In this document: in pieces, positions 62,655 to 64,000 of the stretch | Position numbering within the stretch: the stretch's first letter is position 1 | How the letters are laid out: every line of letters starts with the position of its first letter | NCBI GenBank assembly: GCA_017307755.1 | Contig: JAFKGQ010000008.1 | Location: 248,001-312,000 of the forward strand | DNA from: Chitinophagaceae bacterium | GTDB taxonomy: Bacteria; Bacteroidota; Bacteroidia; Chitinophagales; Chitinophagaceae | Length of the DNA stretch: 64,000 nucleotides | Direction of reading: 5' to 3' | Translations under genes and position numbers: made by a program | The notes under the pieces: generated by a model | What the model was told of the DNA's origin: nothing | Databases searched by the model: none | Seen by the model: the letters and a program-made list of their open reading frames with translations, nothing else

Positions 62655-63767
62655 ATGACAACTTCTTCCACCATTCGACTTGCTCTCCTGACCATCTTCG
62701 TTTATCTCCTGTATACAGTTGACACCCTCGCCCAGGACAACCCTCATTTTGCGGCAAAATTAAACAGGATCGAACTCACCCTCACAGGCGCCTCCCACTT
62801 TGCCGACCTGCCCCTGCGCTGTATGCAACGGGAATTCCCTTACAAAACAGGCATTGCCTTCGCCGACAGCACCCTGGCTGTAAAACCCAGAAATTATCAT
62901 CCCGCTTTCTACGGCTGCTTCGACTGGCATTCCAGCGTACACGGACATTGGATGTTGATCCGTTTGTTAAGACTATTCCCTTCCATGCCCCGGGCCGCAG
63001 AAATCCGGCAGAAATTAGAAGAGAACCTGACCGCGGAGAACATCGCGACTGAAATGAAGATCTTCGCCATGCCCGACAACAAAAGTTTTGAACGCACCTA
63101 CGGCTGGGCCTGGCTCCTCCAATTACAAAATGAATTATTAAAATGGGACGATCCCTTTGCCAAAAAATTACGGGACAATGTGGCGCCATTGGCACGGCAG
63201 CTTTCCGCGATGTTCATTGAATATCTCCCAAAGATGCAATATCCCATCAGGATCGGTGAGCATTCCAACCTGGCCTTTGGCTTGCGCCTGGCATTCGATT
63301 ATGCCGAACAGGCAAAGGATACAGCGCTCAAACAAAGTATCATACAGACAGCCCTGCGTTTTTATCAGAATGACACGAATTATCCCCTCTCCTGGGAGCC
63401 GGGCGGTAATGATTTCCTAAGCCCCGGGCTGGAAGAAGCAGACCTCATGTGGAGGGTCCTGCCGGCAGCGGACTATCAACGCTGGCTCGTCAAATTCCTT
63501 CCTGGTATTACAAGCAGCGACTTCAATCTCGAACCCGGTGTGGTAAAGGATAGGACGGACGGCAAGCTGGTCCACCTGGACGGCCTGAACCTCAGCCGAG
63601 CATGGGACCTCTTTGGTATCGCAAGACATTTCCCGGCTGGTAAAACACAGCTGTATAAAGTTGCTAACAGACATCTCAACGTAGCCTTGCCCAATGTCGC
63701 CAGCGGGAATTATATGGGGGAACACTGGCTGGCTTCTTTTGCAGTGTATGCGTTGACCATGCAGTGA
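62655..63767 (+). CDS. DUF2891 family secreted protein
   Basis: A 370-aa protein with a signal peptide (MTTSSTIRLALLTIFVYLLYTVDTLAQ; cleavage after LAQ). It matches DUF2891: LPLRCMQREFPYKTG, HPAFYGCFDWHSSVHGHWML, YGWAWLLQLQNEL, RIGEHSNLAFGLRLAFDYA, WEPGGNDFLSPGLEEADLMW and the C-terminal GEHWLASFAVYALT. The fold is likely an alpha/alpha barrel as in glycoside-active proteins, but the activity is unknown. Confidence 0.9.
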   Translation: MTTSSTIRLALLTIFVYLLYTVDTLAQDNPHFAAKLNRIELTLTGASHFADLPLRCMQREFPYKTGIAFADSTLAVKPRNYHPAFYGCFDWHSSVHGHWMLIRLLRLFPSMPRAAEIRQKLEENLTAENIATEMKIFAMPDNKSFERTYGWAWLLQLQNELLKWDDPFAKKLRDNVAPLARQLSAMFIEYLPKMQYPIRIGEHSNLAFGLRLAFDYAEQAKDTALKQSIIQTALRFYQNDTNYPLSWEPGGNDFLSPGLEEADLMWRVLPAADYQRWLVKFLPGITSSDFNLEPGVVKDRTDGKLVHLDGLNLSRAWDLFGIARHFPAGKTQLYKVANRHLNVALPNVASGNYMGEHWLASFAVYALTMQ

Positions 63768-63825
63768 TTTTAAAACATTTTCAATACCTTTAATCAGGTT
63801 TCCAACTAAATCTTGATTGCTTTCG

Positions 63826-64000
63826 ATGCCTACTACACCATCTGAGGAAGACATTCTTTCGCTGTTCAGACGCTTGTCCAATACATCGGATCAGGCCGCT
63901 CTATGGCAATTGCACACACATTACTTTCATCGGATCTATGCCTACGTCCTGGCCATCGTCGGGCAGAAAGAGGCAGCCGAAGAGATCACAAATGATATAT
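63826..64000 (+). CDS. ECF sigma factor, 3' partial
   Basis: The first 58 codons of a sigma-70 region-2 protein: MPTTPSEEDILSLFRRLSNT, then SDQAALWQLHTHYFHRIYAY and VLAIVGQKEAAEEITND, with the HRIYAYVLAIVGQKEAAEEI helix pattern of Bacteroidota ECF factors. It runs off the right edge. A downstream anti-sigma/SusCD locus is likely, as is common for such factors. Confidence 0.8.
   Translation, partial: MPTTPSEEDILSLFRRLSNTSDQAALWQLHTHYFHRIYAYVLAIVGQKEAAEEITNDI

Noticed and set aside
1..64000. CRISPR arrays or rRNA genes
   Set aside because: No regularly spaced direct repeats and no rRNA-like sequence seen on reading.

Overview
The window looks like chromosomal DNA of a Bacteroidota bacterium, most likely a Chitinophagaceae relative. 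Evidence is a SusC/SusD pair, Bacteroidota-type lipoproteins, a Bacteroidota-type extracellular contractile injection system (eCIS) and an ECF sigma gene. No rRNA, complete tRNA or CRISPR array was found. Function calls rest on reading protein motifs; no database search was possible.

Region 1 (1-16.2 kb) is the distal half of an Afp/PVC/MAC-like eCIS. On the + strand it carries a VgrG-like spike (5' end off the window), PAAR tip, gp25-like protein, two giant baseplate proteins separated by a small fibre-like protein, a tape-measure protein and an AAA+ ATPase. A convergent 898-aa protein with the eCIS core domain (DUF4157, HExxH) and a C-terminal CFI-box is the probable cargo. Sheath and tube genes should lie to the left of the window.

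Region 2 (16.2-18.4 kb) holds a small lipoprotein, a small membrane protein, a decayed gene and an unrecognised 336-aa protein divergent from the next operon.

Region 3 (18.6-32.7 kb) is a compact + strand operon: SusC, SusD, a twin-arginine-signal flavin amine oxidase, two GABA-type class III aminotransferases, a succinate-semialdehyde dehydrogenase, an NhaC-like antiporter, a GNAT acetyltransferase and a YtcJ-like amidohydrolase. It reads as an outer-membrane-fed amine or omega-amino-acid utilisation locus rather than a glycan locus.

Region 4 (about 32.7-57.7 kb) is an AT-richer defence island. A single minus-strand array of nine genes holds SbcD-SbcC, a three-gene ABC-3C conflict system with a nuclease-like effector, and a complete type I Wadjet (JetABCD). 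Three different Rad50/SMC-class ATPases are thus stacked in one directon. To its right are an AbiE toxin-antitoxin pair, an XRE regulator, an NTase/HEPN protein, two unrecognised proteins and a large serine recombinase. The recombinase 3' end contains a terminator hairpin and a 25-bp tRNA-3'-end-like sequence, the likely attachment site.

Region 5 (57.7-64 kb) is chromosomal flank with gene debris, a lipoprotein, a protein made of three HTH-like repeats, a secreted alpha/beta hydrolase, a YcaQ-type DNA glycosylase, a DUF2891 protein and the start of an ECF sigma factor.
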